Source: Dugong dugon
Lineage: Eukaryota; Chordata; Mammalia; Sirenia; Dugongidae
NCBI GenBank assembly: GCA_030035585.1
Contig: CM057469.1
Coordinates: 16,548,501-16,612,500, forward strand
DNA length: 64,000 nucleotides
Reading direction: 5' to 3'
Shown here piece after piece: positions 34,156 to 45,966 of this stretch. Position 1 is the stretch's first letter, and every line of letters starts with the position of its first letter. The translations under genes were made by a program, and so were the position numbers. The notes below the pieces were generated by a model. It worked only from the letters and a program-made list of their open reading frames with translations, was not told the origin of the DNA and ran no database searches.

Positions 34156-37100
34156 TTACAATAGAGGTCTCATACAATATTTGTCCTTTTGTGATTGACT
34201 TATTTCACTCAGCATAATGTCCTCCAGTTTCATCCATGTTAGGAGATGCTTCACAGACTCATTGTTGTTCTTTCTCGTTGCATAGTACTCCATTGTGTGT
34301 ATGTACCATAGTTTGTTTATCCATTCATCTGTTGATGGGCATCTAGGTTGTTTCCATCGTTTTGCTATTGTGAACAATGCTGCCATGAACATAGGTGTGC
34401 ATATGTCTATTTGAGTGACGACTCTTATTTCTCTAGGATATATTCCTAGGAGTGGGATTGCTGGATCGAATGGTATGTCTATTTCTAGCTTTCTGAGGAA
34501 GTGCCATATCATTTTCCAAAATGGTTGTATCACTTTGCATTCCCACCAGCAGCACATAAGAGTTCCGATCTCACCACAGCCCCTCCAACATTTGTTATTT
34601 CCAGTGTTTTTGATTCGTGCCAGTAATGCCGGGGTGAGATGGTATCTCACTGCGGTTTAAATCTGCATTTCTCTAATGGCTAGTGATTGAGAGCATTTCC
34701 TCATGTGTCTGTTGCCCATCTGAATGTCTTCTTTGGTGAAGTGTCTGTTCATTTCCTTTGCCCATTTTTTAATAGGATTATTTGTCTTTTTGTTGTAGAG
34801 GTGTTGGATTTTCTTGTAGGTTATGGAGATTAGACCTTTGTCTGACTTATACTGTCCAAAAATTTTCTCCCAGTCTGTAGGTTCTCTTTTCACTCTTTGA
34901 TGAAGTCTTTTGAAGAGCATAGGTGTTTGATTTTTGGACGATCCCAGTTATCTAGCTTATCTGTTGGGGTTTGTACGTTGATGGTTATGGCTTGTATCCT
35001 GTTAATGCCATGTATTAAGGCCTGAAGTGTTGGTTCTATTTTTTCTTCTATGAACTTTATAGCTTTAGGCTTTATATTCAGGTCTTTGATCCATTTTGAA
35101 GTAGTTTTTGTATATGGTGTGACATATGGGTCCTGTTTCATTTTTTGCAGATGGATATCCAGTTCTGCCAGCACCATTTGTTAAAAAGACTGTCTTTTCC
35201 CCATTTGACGAACTTTGGGCCCTTGTCGAAGATCAGGTGACTGTATGTGGATGGATTTACATCTGGGTTCTCAATTCTGTTCCATTGGTCAATGTATCTG
35301 TCGTTGTACCAGTACCAGGCCATTTTGACTACTGTAGCTTTATAGTAGGTTCTGAAGTCAGGTAGTGTGAGTCCTCCAACTTTATTCTTCTTCTTCAGTA
35401 GTGCTTTACTTATTCGAGGCTTCTACCCTTTCCATATAAAGTTAAGGATTAGTTTTTCCATCTCTTTGAAGAATGTTGTTGGTATTTGGATCGGGATTGC
35501 GTTGTATTTGTAAATTGCTTTGGGTAGAATTGTCATTTTCACCATGTTAAGTCTGCCTATCCATGAGCATGGTATGTTTTTCCATTTACGTAGATCCCTT
35601 TGGGTTTCATGCAGTAGTGTTTTGTAGTTTTCTTTGTATAGGTCTTTTACATCCCTGGTCAGATTTATTCCTAAGTATTTTATCTTTTTAGGGGCTATTG
35701 AAAACGATATTGTTTTCCTGATTTCCTTTTCATCGTTCTCCTTATTGGTGTATAGGAATCCAACTGATTTTTGAATGTTTATCTTGTATCCTGCTACTCT
35801 GCTGAATCTTTCTATTAGTTCCAGTAGATTTCTCATGGAGTCTTTAGGGTTTTCTATGTATAGTATCATATCATCTGCAAACAGGGACAGTTTAACCTCT
35901 TCATTACCAATTTAGATGCCCTTTATTTCTTTTTCTTGCCTTATTGCTCTAGCTAGAACTTCCAGCACAATGTTAAATAGGAGTGGTGATAAAGGGCACC
36001 CTTGTCTTGTTCCTGTTTTCAAGAGGAATGTTTTCAGGCTCTCTCCATTAAGAATGATGTTGGCCGTTGGTTTTGCATAGATGCCCTTTATTATGTTGAG
36101 AAATTTCCCTTCTATACCTATTTTATTGAGAGTTTTTATTAGGAATGGGTGTTGGACTTTGTCAAATGCCTTTTCTGTGTCAATTGACATGATCATGTGA
36201 TTCTTTTCTTTCCTTTTATTTATGTGGTGGATTACGTTGATTGATTTTCTAATGTCGAACCATCCTCGCATACCTGGTATGAATCCTACTTGGTCGTGGT
36301 GCATTTTTTTATTTTTTTTTTTGAGATGATGCTGAATTCTATTGGCTAGAATTTTGTTCAGAATTTTTGCATCTATATTCATGAGAGGTATTGCTCTGTA
36401 ATTTTCTTTTTTTGTGACATCTTTGCCTGGTTTTGGTATCAGCGTTATGCTGGCTTCATAGAATGAATTTGGAAGTGTTGCTTCCTTTTCTATGCTCTGA
36501 CATAGCTTTAGGAGTACTGCTACAAGCTCTTCTGTAAATGTTTTGTAGAATTCTCCAGTGAAGCCATCTGGGCCAGGGCTTTTTTTGGTTGGGAGTGTTT
36601 TTATTACCTTTTCAATCTCTTCTCTTGTTACGGGTCTGTTCAGATTTTCAACATCACTTTGTTATAGTTAGGGTAGGCCGTGTGTTTCTAGAAATTTATC
36701 CATTTCCTCTAGATTTTCAAATTTGTTGGAGTGTAGTTTTTCATAATATTCTGTTATAATCCTTTTATTTCAGTTGGGTCTTTTGTAATATCCCCCATTT
36801 CATTTCTTATTTGGGTTATTTGTGTCCTCTCCTGTTTTTGTCAGTCTGGCCAGTGGTTTGTCGATTTTGTTGATTCTTTCAAAGAACCAATTTTTGGTTT
36901 TGTTAATTCTTTCTATTGTTTTTCTGTTCTCTATTTCATTTATTTCTGCTCTGATCTTTACTATTTCCTTTCTTCCGGTGGTTGTGGGCTTTTCTTGCTG
37001 TTCTCTTTCTATTTGTTTGAGTTCTGTAGTTAATGTTTTGATTTTGTCCCTTCCTTCTTTTTTGATATGTGCATCTACTGCTATAAATTGTCCTCTGAGG

Positions 37101-37982
37101 ACTGCCTTTGCTGTGTCCCAAAGGTTTTGGTATGATGTGTTTTCATTCTCATTTGATTCTAGGAAGTTTTTGATTCCATCTCTGATTTCTTCTATTACCC
37201 ACTGATGTGTAAGCAGGGTATTATTCAGTTTCCATGTAGTTGATTTTTTTTCCTTGCTCTTTCTAGTGTTAATTTCTATCTTGATGGCATTGTGGTCAGA
37301 GAAGATACTTTGAATTATCTCAACGTTTTGGATCTTGTTGAGGATTGCTCTGTGGCCTAAGATGTGGTCTATTCTGGAGAACGTTCCATGTGCACTGGAA
37401 AAGAATGTGTACTTTGCAGTGGCTGGATGCAGTGTTCTATATATGTCTATGAGGTCAAGTTGGCTGATTGTGCCCTTTAGGTCTTCTGTATCTTTGCTGA
37501 GTTTCTTCTTAGTTGTTCTGTCCTTTACTGAGACTGGTGTGTTGAAGTCTTCTACTAGTATTGTGGAACTGGCAATTTCTATTTTCAATGTTGTTAAGAG
37601 TTTTTTTTATGTATTTTGGAGCCCTGTCACTGGGTGCGTAGATGTTTATTATGGTTATGTCTTCATGATGGATAGTCCCCTCAGTCATTATATAGTATCC
37701 TTCTTTGTCTTTTATGGTAGATTTTGTTTTAAAGTCTATTTTATCTGAGATTAGAATTGCCACCCCTACTCTTTTTTGCTAGTTGTTAACTTCATATATT
37801 TTTTTCCAACCTTTGACTTTTAATAAATTCACATCTTTGTTTCTAAGGTGTGTCTCCTGTAGACAGCATATTGATGGATCCTGTTTTCTTATCCATTCTG
37901 TCACTCTCCGTCTCTTTAAGGGTGCATTGAGTCCATTTACATGCAGTGTAATTATTGATAGATGTGAGTTTGTTGCTGTCAC
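34156..37982 (-). pseudogene. L1 ORF2 (endonuclease, RT, Cys-rich domain), broken
   Basis: Starts at MTATNSHLSIITLHVNGLN (37982) and ends at ...KDKYCMRPLL (34156), about 1275 codons if continuous. Endonuclease landmarks are present: QETHL, NIYAP, DFNTP and SDHNAIK. RT landmarks: ILANRI, a [17 protein letters not shown] block, [13 protein letters not shown] and FADDM (35870-35881). The Cys-rich C-terminus reads CWRGC...C....C, with Cys where the CX3CX7HX4C motif needs His. Inactivating changes include a frame change near 37779-37763 and another near 37588, loss of frame between 36800 and 36382, a TAA at 35912-35914 just before the FADD box, and further breaks at about 35423, 34900 and 34655. 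Would encode the replication enzyme of L1 if intact; it is not. Confidence 0.93.
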
Positions 37983-38406
37983 TGTGTAGTGTTTTTTTTT
38001 TGTGGTGCTGAAGTTTTCTTTGTTCTTCTTACTCTCTTGAGCTGCATTACTTTTGTTTGTAGTTTTTATTTCATTTCTTTTGTTTTTGTAGGGTTTGTTT
38101 TTGCTGAGACTTTATGTTTTTCCTCTTTATTTTTATGAGTATGTTTGTTACCTTTCTTTGTGGTTACCATGAATTTTACCCTTATCTTTATAAGTTTGAA
38201 GCAGTCTACCATTACTTGATATCGCCTTGCCTTCCTCTCCACTAGAAGGTTCTATACCTCTGCCGTTTATTCCCTCTTTTATTGTTTTGATGTTATTGTC
38301 ATTTACTGATTAACTGCTCTAATTCCCTGTTGTATTTCTTTTGGTTTTGGATAGTCCTCGAGAGTTCATTTCCTAGATTGGTATCTGGCTCGTACGATCC
38401 TGCATC

Positions 38407-39402
38407 CTAGGTTCTGCCTGTGAGCTGAAGTTGTTTGTCCTCAGATTGAAGAACTCCCTTTATTAATTCTTGTAAGTTTGGTCTGACTTTTACATAGTCC
38501 CTTAATTTCTGTTTATCTGGAAATGACCTAATTTCACCATCAAATTTGAATGAGAGTTTTGCAGGATATATTATTCTTGGCTGACAATTTTTTTCTTTCA
38601 AGATTATATATATGTCATCCCATTGGCTTCTTGTCGGCATGGTTTCTGCTGAATAGCTGAGCTTAGTCTTATTGTTTCTCCTCTGTACGTGACTTTTTGT
38701 TTTTCACGCACTGCTCTCAGGATTCTTTGTTTGCCTTTGGTTTTGGCGAGTATGAATATGATATGCCTTGGTGATTTTATTTTGGGGTCTCTTCTATATG
38801 GGGTTCGTTGAGCTTCTTGGATGGCCAGCTTTTCATCTTTCATGATATTGGGGAAGTTTTCTGTCAGCAGTTCCTCAATGATCCTCTCAGTGTTTTCTGT
38901 TTTCTCCCCGTTCTGGAATTCCAATCACTCACAGATTTTTGCTTTTGATTGTGTCCCACATAAGTCTCAGTGTCTCTTCATTTTTCTTTGTTCTTTTTTC
39001 TGAGTTTTCCTCAAACAGAGTTGTATCCAAGTGTTTGTCTTCACTTCCACTGATCCCGTCTTCCACCATATCAAATCTGCTTCTCAGCCCTTCTAGGACA
39101 CCATCCATTTCTGAAATCTGGTTGTTTTTCTTTTGGATTTCTAATTGTTGTCTTTGTATAATTTCTAGTTGTGAATTTATTTTGGCATTTTGTTCCTGCA
39201 TTATTTTCCTGAACTCTTCCAATTTTTTGTCTGTATTTTCCATGAATTTGTCTATTTTTTCCTCACGTTTGTCAGCTTTTTGCCTCAGTTCTTGGAGAAT
39301 TCTGAGTATTAGAGATTTGAATTCCCTAGCAGGTAGTTCTAGTGCATTTTCTTCCACTGGAAAGTCATCTTGTGTTTTATTTTGGACGCCTACTGGAACC
39401 AT
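38407..39402 (-). pseudogene. L1 ORF1 (coiled-coil RNA-binding protein), broken
   Basis: About 332 codons from MVPVGVQNKTQDDF to the stop at 38407, close to the usual ORF1p length. The first 157 residues (39402-38929) form a strong coiled coil (repeats of KKLEEFRKIMQEQNAKI type). A TGA in CpG-decay context follows, then a frameshift into the RRM-like middle part (38924-38604, ...GKQRILRAVREKQKVTYRGE...) and another shift into the C-terminal domain (38640-38407, ...LSFKFDGEIRSFPDKQKLRD...). ORF1p normally trimerises and coats L1 RNA; this copy cannot be made. Confidence 0.9.
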
Positions 39403-39499
39403 CCTGTCCTGTTTTTGTAAATGTTTTGATAGTGTCTGCTGTCTTCAGGGCATTCAGTAGTTATTTTTCTCGTTTATTGATTGTAGATTGTTTCGTCCT

Positions 39500-41335
39500 T
39501 TTAAAAAAAATTGACTATGAAAAGGCCGACTGTGTGTTCTTTGTTGTTTGCTCGTCTGTGGGCACGATACTTTTCGGCTCCTTCTCCAACTGGCAGGGTC
39601 AGTCACTCAGATATGGTATGACACGGCAGGTCTAGCTGAAGAGGAGTTACTGGGACGGGTTGTTTGTGGCACTTACTACAGCCACCAGAGAGGGGCAGTA
39701 ATCAGTGCAGGGCAGGTTCCGGTAGGCTGTGCCTGTGCTGCTTGGTGGTGTGATGTCAAGCGCACGGTGCTGGTAGGCAGAATGCAGCGGGGAGATTGTT
39801 ATGTGTGGAGCTAAGATGGATATGGGAGAGAGGCGAGAGGAACAGAAGCCAAAAACATACAAACAAACAAAAAAGAATGCTAGGGGAGCTTGCCGTTGGA
39901 GTGGAGAGATGAGAGACTATGAAATGGAGAAAAACAGAAAGGGGAAGAGGAAGAAAAGAAAAGAATGAATAAATAAAAAACCAGAAAGGTTAAAGAACCG
40001 CAAAGTTCCCAGGGATCCCACTGGTGCAGCTATAAGGTCTGGGAAAGTCGCTCTCAGGTGTTGCAGTACAGCCTGGCTAGAAGGCATAGAGATATACACC
40101 ACCAGGTATTCAGGGAACAGAAAGAGAAAGAAGATATAGAGAGACGAGAAACTGAGCAATGTAGAAAGACAAAAAGGGAAAAAGAGGGAAAACAAAATAA
40201 AACAAATTAAAAAAAAAAGAACAAGAAAATCCCCCCAAAAAAACAGAAAAAAAAAAAAAAACCAACAAAAAAAGAAATGCCCTCAGGGATCCCTCTGCAC
40301 GTCTGTGGAAGCCGAGGGAGAGTCTCCTTGCACGCAGCTCCACCTGGCCAGAAAGGGCTCCCAACTCAAGAAAAGGAAAAGAAAACAAAGTAACAATTCA
40401 AAACAAACAAACGAACAAAAGCCCCAGGATCCCACCAGCGTGGCAGCCCAGACCAGGAAGCAGCTCCACATTCGAACGGAGCTCCGCAGCCCCTCAAGAA
40501 GAAGCAAAGATGGCGCACAGAGCCCGGTACTCGAGTGAAAGGCGGGGGAGGTGGCAAGAGGCAAGTAAGAAATCAAAAGAAGCAGAAAAAAAAAGCAACA
40601 CTAGCAGCCAACAAATGGCACTCAGAGAGCCAGCTAGTGCAGGCTGGTGCTTCTGGACAAGAGACTGCATCCACGGGAAGCAGATGGGGCCAAGTGTAGG
40701 TGAAAAGGGTAGAGAGTGGGAAAGCACATATCACAAATTACCGGAGCTCTGCAGCCCCTCAGGAAGACGCAAAGATGGCGCACGGAGTGAAGTACTTGAG
40801 CGAAAGGTCGGGGATGTGGCAAGAGGCAAGGAAGAAATCAAAAGAAGTGGAAAAAAGCAACACCAGCAGCCAACAAATGGCACTCAGAAAGCCGTCCGTT
40901 CGGGTGTGTGGAATCCAAGCAGCCAGTGTTTCCCGGTCAAGAGATTATGGCCGCGGGAAGCAGAGGAGGCCGAGTCGGGGTGAAGAAGGGTGAGGGGTGG
41001 GAAAGCGTATATCACCAATTACCGGTTGTTTTGTCTCCCGATGGACACTCCATGAGGCTGCTTTCTCGTACCCCGTTTGCTGGTCTCCGATAGGAGTCCA
41101 AGATGGTGGATCCGCGCTGCGTTATCTGGTAGGGGACCTCTGCACGAATCTCTCCTCGCTCTCCGTTCTCTGTCAGTTTTATCACTCCATTTGGTATTTG
41201 GCTGAGTTCTTTATCTCTTCATTTGATGTTTTAGGGTTTCAGGATTGTTGTATTCTCTGTTCGGCTTAGTTTTTCAGATCTTTGCTGTGGAGGGATGGCG
41301 TGGTGCTTCTGCCTAGAGTGCCATTTTGCCAGAAC
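39500..41335 (-). promoter_or_regulatory. L1 5'UTR / promoter region with tandem units
   Basis: GC-richer than its surroundings and CpG-bearing, with no ORF in L1 sense. Two ~265-280 bp units lie in tandem at about 40482-40744 and 40745-41025, sharing 'gcagcccctca', 'caaagatggcgca', 'aatcaaaagaag', 'ccaacaaatggcactcag' and 'aattaccgg'. Weaker repeats of a 'gggatccc' module occur near 40012, 40288 and 40430. The aagatggcg words (40506, 40771) are YY1-like but sit antisense to the L1. Confidence 0.7.
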
Positions 41336-42060
41336 TCCTTTTGTATTTTTTTCTGTTCTTTATTTCAGTTCTCTTCTACAAAGATACTAATTATGTGTAC
41401 ATTACATTTCCTTTGACAATATTTTATCTATTTTCTTTCAAATCCAGTTTAACTCTGTTAATTTCCATTCATCTTGCTCATTTTCACTACCCTGTCCTCT
41501 ATGGTCTTGATTACATTTTCAGCAGCATCTGTTTTCCTTTTTGCTTCTCACTGGGACTTCATCTGGGATTTTTTTTTTGCCTTTTGTTCTGAACTCTACT
41601 ATCTCATGTTTCATCTTCATGTTCTTCTTCCTACATTTTTTTGTGAGCTTTTTTGTCTCTACAGTGTGCTCTTGTTTTATAGATGATTGCTTCATTTTTT
41701 TTTTTCAAATTCATGGCTTTATGTTGAGTCACAATTTTCATCTCCTCCAAGGAAAGTATTTCTAGTGAGTGTTCTTCATATACTATTTCTTTTTCTCATT
41801 CCTTTCCTTTTTTTCTTTGATTATCTTTGCACTGATCTTGTATTGGTTCCTATTTTACTATGACTCATTTTTTAATGAAATGAGTTCTTAAACAAGCATC
41901 ATGTTCCTCATTAATAGGGATTCTCCTTTTGACACAGGGTTGCTTATGTGAGTTCTTTCACCTTTTACTTCTCTCTACTCAATTCTTCTTTATATATTAT
42001 GATTCTAAGAGGAAGTCTGCATTTCTATTTATTATTCTCCTAGTAGTTTCTTGGGGTATC
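41336..42060 (-). mobile_element. Possible old L1 fragment
   Basis: Pyrimidine-rich, antisense A-rich sequence with wording like L1M ORF1/5' regions ('ttccattcatcttgctcatt', 'ttcatggctttatgttgagt'). Open frames at 41326-41765 are low-complexity Phe/Ser/Leu shadows. Family assignment is tentative. Bases 42061-42689 are AT-rich intron with nothing seen. Confidence 0.4.
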
Positions 42061-42894
42061 TTCTAAGAAGAGAAGGGAAGTGCACAATCTTTAGTACGTT
42101 ATTTTAGAAACAGATGTTTGTCATTTTTAAAAGCCAGCTACAAAGTCTTTCCTTAACCACCAATGCAGGTCTCATCAGCCAGTGTGCAAGTTTACTTATC
42201 CATCTGTAAATAGACTGGTTTTTCCTAGATTTCAATAGGTAAACAGGAAAAAAAAAATCAGTGTTATATATAATAAGAAAGACTACTTAAACTTTCAATA
42301 GGAAACAATTATTATTAACCTGAAGCAAAGTAATCACTGATAAGAATTTCTCTGCCAGGATTATAATGTCTCATTTAGAGACAAAAAAAATATATAGACA
42401 TCAATATAATTAATTCTTAACAAAGTCTAAACATTAATGTGGAACATGATTCTACAAGCAGATTTTATAAAAACATTCTGATAAATATTTCCATATTCAA
42501 ACTCTGGACAACAAAATCGTATTGCTTTTATTTAAGCCCAAGATGCATCTGAAATTCTTAGAAGACTTCTAACTCATAAACTAGTGGATTTGTTCAATAT
42601 CTGTTATAGATGAGAGTGATATTTCTATGCTTACCATGTGACTTGCCCTTAAATGTCAGATTAACAAAAACTGAAGTCCATGGTTTTTTTTTTTAAATAG
42701 CTTTATTGAAGTATAATCTACATATAACAAAATACACTTATTGTAAGCATACAATCTAATGATTTTTAGTAAACTTATATAATTGTGTAACCATCGTCAC
42801 AAGCCAATTTTAGAACACTTCCATATCCCATGTGCCAGTCTTCACAGAAGTCTTGCTTGAGCCTCCATCCTCAGACAACCACTAACCATATGTT

Positions 42895-43103
42895 TATGCA
42901 AATAACACAGGTCTTCTATGTTAGTTTGCCAACCATGCCCTCCCTCCATGAGATATCTTTGGAAGCATCACTAAGCCTATTTTTTTTTTCACATGTTGCT
43001 GTAAAAAAAATTAGCATAGCATGCTTATGAAAATACCTCACAGGGAGAGGACGTGGTTGGTAAATAAATGTAGAAGGCACATGTTACTTCCATAAAAATA
43101 TGG
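42895..43103. mobile_element. Near-palindromic MITE, copy 2 (nested in L1M)
   Basis: About 209 bp whose halves are diverged inverted repeats: 42896-42985 pairs with the reverse complement of about 43008-43103 (ccatatgtttatgcaaataa with ccatatttttatggaagtaa; 'gccaaccatgccctccctcc' with 'accaaccacgtcctctccct'). Flanked by TA (42893-42894, 43104-43105); removing element plus one TA restores the L1 wording 'ccactaatctg'. No coding capacity. Confidence 0.88.
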
Positions 43104-43213
43104 TAATCTGTTTCTCTGTCTATAAATTTGCCTTTTCTGAAAACCTCATATAAATTAAATCCACTCAAATCTTTTGCCCATTTTTAAATTTGGTTCTTTG
43201 TCTTACTGAGTTG

Positions 43214-43702
43214 TGTCTTAGTCATCTAGTGCTGCTATAACAGAAATACCATAAGTGGAGGGCTTTAACAAAGAAAAATTTATTTTCTCACAGTCTAGTA
43301 GGCTACAAGTCCAAATTTAGGGCATCTCTGTTGGCTCTGGAGGAAGGTCCTTGTCATCAGTCTACCCTTTTTCTGAGAGCATCTCAGCGCAGGAACCTCA
43401 GGTCCAAAGAACACACTCTGCTCCCGGCACTGCTTTCTTGGTGGTAAGAGGTAACTCACTCTCTGCTTGCTTCCTTTTCATCTCTTGTAAAATAAAAGGT
43501 GGTGCAGGCCACACCCTAGGACAACTCCCTTTACACTGGATCAGGGATGTGACCTTAGTAAGGGTGTTATACAATCCCACCCTAATCTTCTTTAACATAA
43601 AATTACAATCACAAAATGGAGGACAACCACACAATACTGGGAATCATGGCCCCGTCAAATTGATACACACATTTTTGTGGGGACGTAATTCAATCCATGA
43701 CA
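43214..43702. mobile_element. Solo LTR (MaLR-like), copy 1
   Basis: 489 bp starting TG and ending CA, flanked by the 5-bp direct repeat agttg (43209-43213, 43703-43707), as expected for an LTR. It begins 'tgtcttagtcatctagtgct' and ends 'aattcaatccatgaca'. The family recurs at 58492-59008. No gag/pol/env sequence. Strand not decided; wording resembles MLT1/MaLR LTRs. Confidence 0.75.
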
Positions 43703-44900
43703 AGTTGTAAGAGTTCTTCTGATCTTTTATCTCTTCTTTCACTTGATATGTTTTTGAGGTTCACTCATGTTTAAGCATGTATCATCAGTTGTTTGTTCCT
43801 TTTTAATGCTGTACAGTATTCCATTGTATACATATACCACATTTTGATGGATATGTGAATTGTTTCTAGATTTAAACTATTGTGAATAATGTTGCTATGA
43901 ACATTTTCATACAATTCATCGTGTAAACATATATCTTCTGTTCTCTTGGATAGACATCTAGGAGTAGGATTGCTGGGTCATATGGCAAGTTTATATTTAA
44001 CTTTTTAAGAAAGCACCAAGCTTTTCTTCAAAGTGACTGCACCATTTTACATTACTCTCAGCAACTTATGAGGGTGGGTTTCAGTTTCTACACATTCTTA
44101 CCAACAACTGATAATCATCAGCCTTTTATTGCCATTCTAGTAGATGTGCAGTGGTATATCACTGTGATTTTTATTTCCTTATGACTAATAATACTGAGCA
44201 TCTATTCATGTACTAATTATCAGTCACTCATGTATCTCTTTTAGTGCAATGTATATTCAAACCAATTTTAAAATGTAGTTTGCCAAGTCTTTTATCAGAA
44301 AATAATTCGCAAAATATTTCCTAGTCTGTGGTTTGTCTTTGCATCTCTTAATATTAGCTTTTGAAAATATTTTTAATTTTGATGAAATACAATTTGCCAA
44401 TTTTTTTCTATTATGGATCGTGTTTTAGTGTCTTATCTAAGAAAACTTTTCCTAACCCAAAGTCACAAAGATTTTCTTGTATGTTTTTCATATATTTTTT
44501 AACCCTAGAAATATTATACTTTTACAGCTTGGTGTCCATTTTGACTTGATTTCCATGCATGGTATGAGGTGAGGTGGCATTTTTTTTGTTTTTTGTTTTT
44601 TTCTTTTTACATGACTATTCAATTTTTCCAGCACCACTTGTTTCAAAGTCTACTTTCCCCCAATAAACTGTTGGTACTTTTGCTGAAAACCAACAGAACA
44701 TAAAGTTAAGAATATATTTCTGGACTTTCTATTCTATTCTTACACTAGTACCATACTGTCTTGATTACTGCAACTTTATACCAGGTCTGAAATCAAGTAG
44801 TCCTACTTTTTTCTTATTTTGCAAAATTCCAGGTCCTTTGCATTCCCATATAAGTTATAGAATTAAACCTACATAAACTGATAGGGCTTGACTTAAATCT

Positions 44901-45952
44901 ATAAATCAACGTGTTCTCTGGTTTTATAGCAACTTGTCTGCCTTAATCTGTGAAATCTGTCTCCCCTATGGTGTGACGCTGCTGATGATTCTGCTCAGTT
45001 TTTGTTTTCAAATTCTTATATTTTAGCCTAGTTTTCTAGAAGTTATTTCAGTGTCTAAATAACTCAGTGGACAGCCAATAATTGGTAAGAGGTTGTGCTC
45101 AAACACCTTGAGACAATAAAACTTTTGCCCTTTGCCAATGGGTGTTTGTGTAGAATGGGGAGGGAACACTTTTAAATTCCAGGCCATTTTCCATTCAGCC
45201 CCGAATTTTACTTCCTGCTAGGCCCTCTCAAAATGTCTATTCACATGTGCAAAGTCTCCCAATAAGTTAAAGATGTGTGAAGAGCCTGAGTCTTCTTGGG
45301 TCTTCTCTGAACGTGTGCTGTTCTCCTGGGCCTGGTGTGCCTGGGCCTTCTGTCTCTCCTGCCCTTACACATGGCCTCCGAGTCAGTCAGGCATGTGTGG
45401 AGAACATATCTAGTGCCTCCAAGACTCTCATCCACAGTCTCCCTGTTAAATAGTTGGTTAGTTCATTGGTCAGAAGTCCACCCCAAGCAGGGCTTTACCT
45501 CAGGCTAGCAAGACTGTGTGGTCTTACTTTCCCCATTTATTTCCTACTGAGTTTGCTATTTATTTCCATCAGCACGGCTAGACATGGGAAGTTTGCTCTC
45601 CAAATCAAGTCAGCACCCTCTAGCAGCAAAGCTGTTGATTTTTAAGTTCACCTCCATCTCCACGCTAGTAGTTCTACCATTCCAACCGAGCAGGGAGGCA
45701 GGAGGGGGGGTACTATTCTGAACCATGGCTCAGCAGTTTTTCATGAATAAATGCTTCTCAACTTGTTATTTGCCTTGGGTTGATTTGCCAAGATCTGAAA
45801 AGGTTTTTGACAATTTTGTCCAGTTTTACAGTTGTTTTTAGGGAGAGATTTGCCAACCTCTTCACCCCACCATCATGAAGCCCACTTTTTTTTAGCACCA
45901 CACCCTAAACGACAGAGTTAACTGGCCGATAGAGTCCACTTTGTGTAAACAT
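44901..45952 (-). other. Probable old LINE 5' part, unassigned
   Basis: Moderately GC-balanced sequence continuing from the L1M ('gggagagatttgccaacctc' near 45841 looks like antisense L1/HAL1). The open frames at 45241-45435 and 45454-45645 show no domain and are not splice-bounded. No firm call. Confidence 0.35.
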
Positions 45953-45966
45953 GTTATTTGTCCTCT

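Larger units (their letters stand above)
32973..41335 (-). mobile_element. Nearly full-length L1, inactivated, same sense as gene
   Basis: One L1 of about 8.4 kb on the minus strand: 5'UTR about 39500-41335, ORF1 38407-39402, inter-ORF spacer 37983-38406, ORF2 34156-37982, 3'UTR about 32985-34155, and A-tail (T run 32973-32983). The 5' end reads 'tctggcaaaatggcactct', with an aatggc word near the start as in other L1 promoters. Both ORFs carry stops and frameshifts. I could not identify target-site duplications. It sits in the 14.1-kb intron upstream of exon 32249-32328, in transcription sense. Confidence 0.9.
42690..44900 (-). mobile_element. Old L1 (L1M), with nested MITE and LTR
   Basis: Antisense L1M: 'tttattgaagtataatctac' at its 3' end (42702), then 'caaccacta' resuming after the MITE with 'atctgtttctctgtctataa', then after the LTR 'ctttcacttgatatgttttt', 'ccattgtatacatataccac', 'ctaggagtaggattgctggg' and 'ccatactgtcttgattactg'. 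The continuity across both insertions is clear. Confidence 0.8.

Noticed and set aside
38939-39460. 173-codon open frame on the plus strand
   Set aside because: Ser/Phe/Leu-rich shadow of the L1 ORF1 coiled coil on the opposite strand.
40510-40983. 157-codon basic open frame on the plus strand
   Set aside because: Antisense to the L1 5'UTR tandem units; internal repetition comes from the DNA repeat, no homology recognised.
40482-41025. CpG-bearing, GC-richer patch as a CpG-island promoter of a host gene
   Set aside because: Lies wholly in the L1 5'UTR; no host exon or start nearby.
45241-45645. Two open frames as a possible small gene
   Set aside because: On opposite strands, no conserved motif, probable old LINE context.
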